From the NCBI GenBank assembly GCA_902826155.1, contig CADEDU010000025.1, forward strand, positions 2,904 through 28,576: DNA of 25,673 bases, read 5' to 3'. The stretch comes from an uncultured beta proteobacterium. Its GTDB lineage: Bacteria; Pseudomonadota; Gammaproteobacteria; Burkholderiales; SG8-39. Position numbers and translations under genes: made by a program. Under the pieces are notes generated by a model, which was not told the DNA's origin, did no database searches, and saw only the letters and a list, made by a program, of their open reading frames with translations. Below, piece after piece: positions 24,187 through 25,673 of the stretch (its first letter is position 1; every line of letters starts with the position of its first letter).

Positions 24187-25673
24187 ATGGCTGAACCGCT
24201 CGTAATTGCACGCGCCGGCGACAAAGACGTCGCGCTTCTGCCCGGCCTGGCGAACCGGCATGGGCTGATTGCCGGGGCCACCGGTACCGGCAAGACCGTC
24301 ACGTTGCAGGTCCTGGCCGAACGCTTCTCCGCCGCGGGCGTGCCGGTGTTCATGGCCGACGTGAAGGGCGATCTGTCCGGCCTGTCGGCCGCCGGGTCGC
24401 TGTCGACCAAGATGGCCGAGCGCCTGAAGAATCTGAAGTTCGACGAGCCAACGTGGCAGGGCTTCCCGGTCGCGTTCTGGGACGTGTTCGGCGAGATGGG
24501 CCACCCGGTGCGCACCACCATCTCGGAGATGGGGCCGCTGCTGATGAGCCGGCTGCTCAACCTGAACGACACCCAGCAGGGCGTGCTGGCGATCGTGTTC
24601 AAGGTCGCCGACGACAACGGCCTGCTGCTGCTCGACCTGAAGGATCTGCGGGCGATGGTGCAGTTCGTCGGCGACAACGCCAAGAAACTCACCACCGAGT
24701 ACGGCAACGTCTCGGCGGCTTCCGTCGGTGCGATCCAGCGCGGACTGCTCGAGCTGGAACAACAAGGCGCCGAGAAATTCTTCGGCGAGCCGGCACTGGA
24801 CATCGAGGATCTCATCCAGACCGACAGCAAAGGGCGCGGCGTCATCAACATCCTGGCCGCCGACAAGCTGCTGAACGCACCCAAGCTCTACTCGACGTTC
24901 CTGCTGTATCTGCTGTCGGAACTGTTCGAGCGGCTGCCCGAGGTCGGCGACCTGGAGAAGCCGAAGCTGGTGTTCTTCTTCGATGAGGCGCATCTGCTGT
25001 TCAACGATGCGCCCAAGGCGCTGCTCGAGAAGATCGAGCAGGTGGTGCGGCTGGTGCGCTCAAAAGGGGTCGGCGTGTACTTCGTGACGCAGAACCCGCT
25101 CGACGTGCCCGAGACGGTGTTGGGGCAACTGGGCAATCGCGTGCAGCACGCGCTGCGCGCGTTCACGCCGCGCGATCAGAAAGCGGTGCAGACCGCGGCC
25201 GAGACGATGCGCAGCAACTCGCGCTTCAAGACCGCCGATGCCATCACCGAACTCGCTGTGGGCGAGGCGCTGGTTTCATTCCTCGACCCCAAGGGCAGTC
25301 CCACGGTGGTCGAGCGCGTTTTCGTGATGCCACCGGCCAGCCGCATCGGTCCGATCGACGCTGCGGAGCGCAAGGCTATCATCAGCGGCTCGGCATTGGC
25401 CGGTCACTACGAGAAGGCGGTCGATCGCGAGTCGGCGTACGAGAAACTCGCGACCAAGGCGGGCGGTGGCGCGCCGACGACGCAACCGGGCGAAGCGAGT
25501 GCCGGCGGCGGCATCATGGGCACGCTGGGCGAAGTCCTGATGGGCAGCACCGGTCCACGCGGCGGGCGCAAGGAAGGCATCCTCGAATCGGCGGCCAAGA
25601 GTGCGGCGCGATCGATCGGCTCGCAGGTGGGCCGCGCGGTGATTCGCGGCGTGCTCGGCTCGATCCTGGGTGG
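24187..25673 (+). CDS. HerA-like ATPase, DUF853 (YjgR) family, 3' end beyond the window
   Basis: The frame is open from the ATG at 24187 to the window edge (495 codons visible). AGGA lies 7 nt upstream of the start. Walker A is GATGTGKT (residues 30-37), preceded by [26 protein letters not shown] (54-67) and Walker [13 protein letters not shown] (261-272) follow, then [30 protein letters not shown] with a likely sensor/arginine-finger segment. This is the HerA/FtsK-like P-loop group annotated as DUF853; E. coli YjgR is a member. Its cellular role is not established. The C-terminal part is Gly/Ala-rich ([14 protein letters not shown], then [17 protein letters not shown]). It is divergent from yebC. 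Confidence 0.92.
   Translation, partial: MAEPLVIARAGDKDVALLPGLANRHGLIAGATGTGKTVTLQVLAERFSAAGVPVFMADVKGDLSGLSAAGSLSTKMAERLKNLKFDEPTWQGFPVAFWDVFGEMGHPVRTTISEMGPLLMSRLLNLNDTQQGVLAIVFKVADDNGLLLLDLKDLRAMVQFVGDNAKKLTTEYGNVSAASVGAIQRGLLELEQQGAEKFFGEPALDIEDLIQTDSKGRGVINILAADKLLNAPKLYSTFLLYLLSELFERLPEVGDLEKPKLVFFFDEAHLLFNDAPKALLEKIEQVVRLVRSKGVGVYFVTQNPLDVPETVLGQLGNRVQHALRAFTPRDQKAVQTAAETMRSNSRFKTADAITELAVGEALVSFLDPKGSPTVVERVFVMPPASRIGPIDAAERKAIISGSALAGHYEKAVDRESAYEKLATKAGGGAPTTQPGEASAGGGIMGTLGEVLMGSTGPRGGRKEGILESAAKSAARSIGSQVGRAVIRGVLGSILG

Noticed and set aside
23817..24993. Long minus-strand frames over the yebC upstream region and the HerA-like gene
   Set aside because: They run antisense to the ATPase motifs at 24187 onward and are shadow frames.

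Overview
The window is GC-rich chromosomal DNA of a betaproteobacterium, most likely in or near Burkholderiales. I base this on the tol-pal order ybgC-tolQRAB-pal-cpoB, the yebC/ruvCAB block, the protein sequences, and frequent 4-nt start/stop overlaps. I could run no database search, so the taxon is inference. Every gene is on the minus strand except a carboxymuconolactone-decarboxylase-family gene (7576-8148) and a HerA-like ATPase that runs off the right edge (24187-25673).

Layout from left to right. (1) 1-1051: the 5' end of an unrecognised gene and an orphan phnN. (2) 1334-5115: a membrane histidine kinase, overlapping by 4 nt a protein with an N-terminal Ser/Thr kinase domain and two C-terminal receiver domains. 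This looks like a self-contained phosphorelay in which a two-component sensor feeds a eukaryotic-type kinase. (3) 5410-6057: a hypothetical protein, then about 420 bp with nothing recognisable. (4) 6476-11315: a metabolic cluster. An aldo/keto reductase and a CMD-family protein are divergent around a perfect 18-bp palindrome, followed by a CoA-transferase III, an enolase-superfamily enzyme and a crotonase-fold enzyme. The last three form one operon (crotonase first). (5) 11591-11666: tRNA-Lys(TTT).

(6) 11942-19874: the Tol-Pal cell-envelope system, preceded by two genes not usually part of it: a secreted DUF2330 protein and a multi-pass RnfD/NqrB-like membrane protein. DUF2330/RnfD-like, RnfD-like/ybgC, ybgC/tolQ and tolR/tolA each overlap by 4 nt, and tolQ-tolR are 9 bp apart. 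The six genes therefore look like one translationally coupled transcript. tolB-pal-cpoB follow after a relatively AT-rich gap that probably has its own promoter. (7) 19984-23952: yebC, an EamA transporter, ruvC, ruvA, ruvB. The EamA gene sits between yebC and ruvC, and ruvC has an N-terminal extension with a consensus TATAAT just before its start. (8) 24187 onward: the HerA-like/DUF853 ATPase, divergent from yebC.

The two places most worth attention are the histidine-kinase/Ser-Thr-kinase-receiver pair and the DUF2330/RnfD-like pair coupled to tol-pal. I see no CRISPR array, transposase, integrase, prophage or toxin-antitoxin genes.
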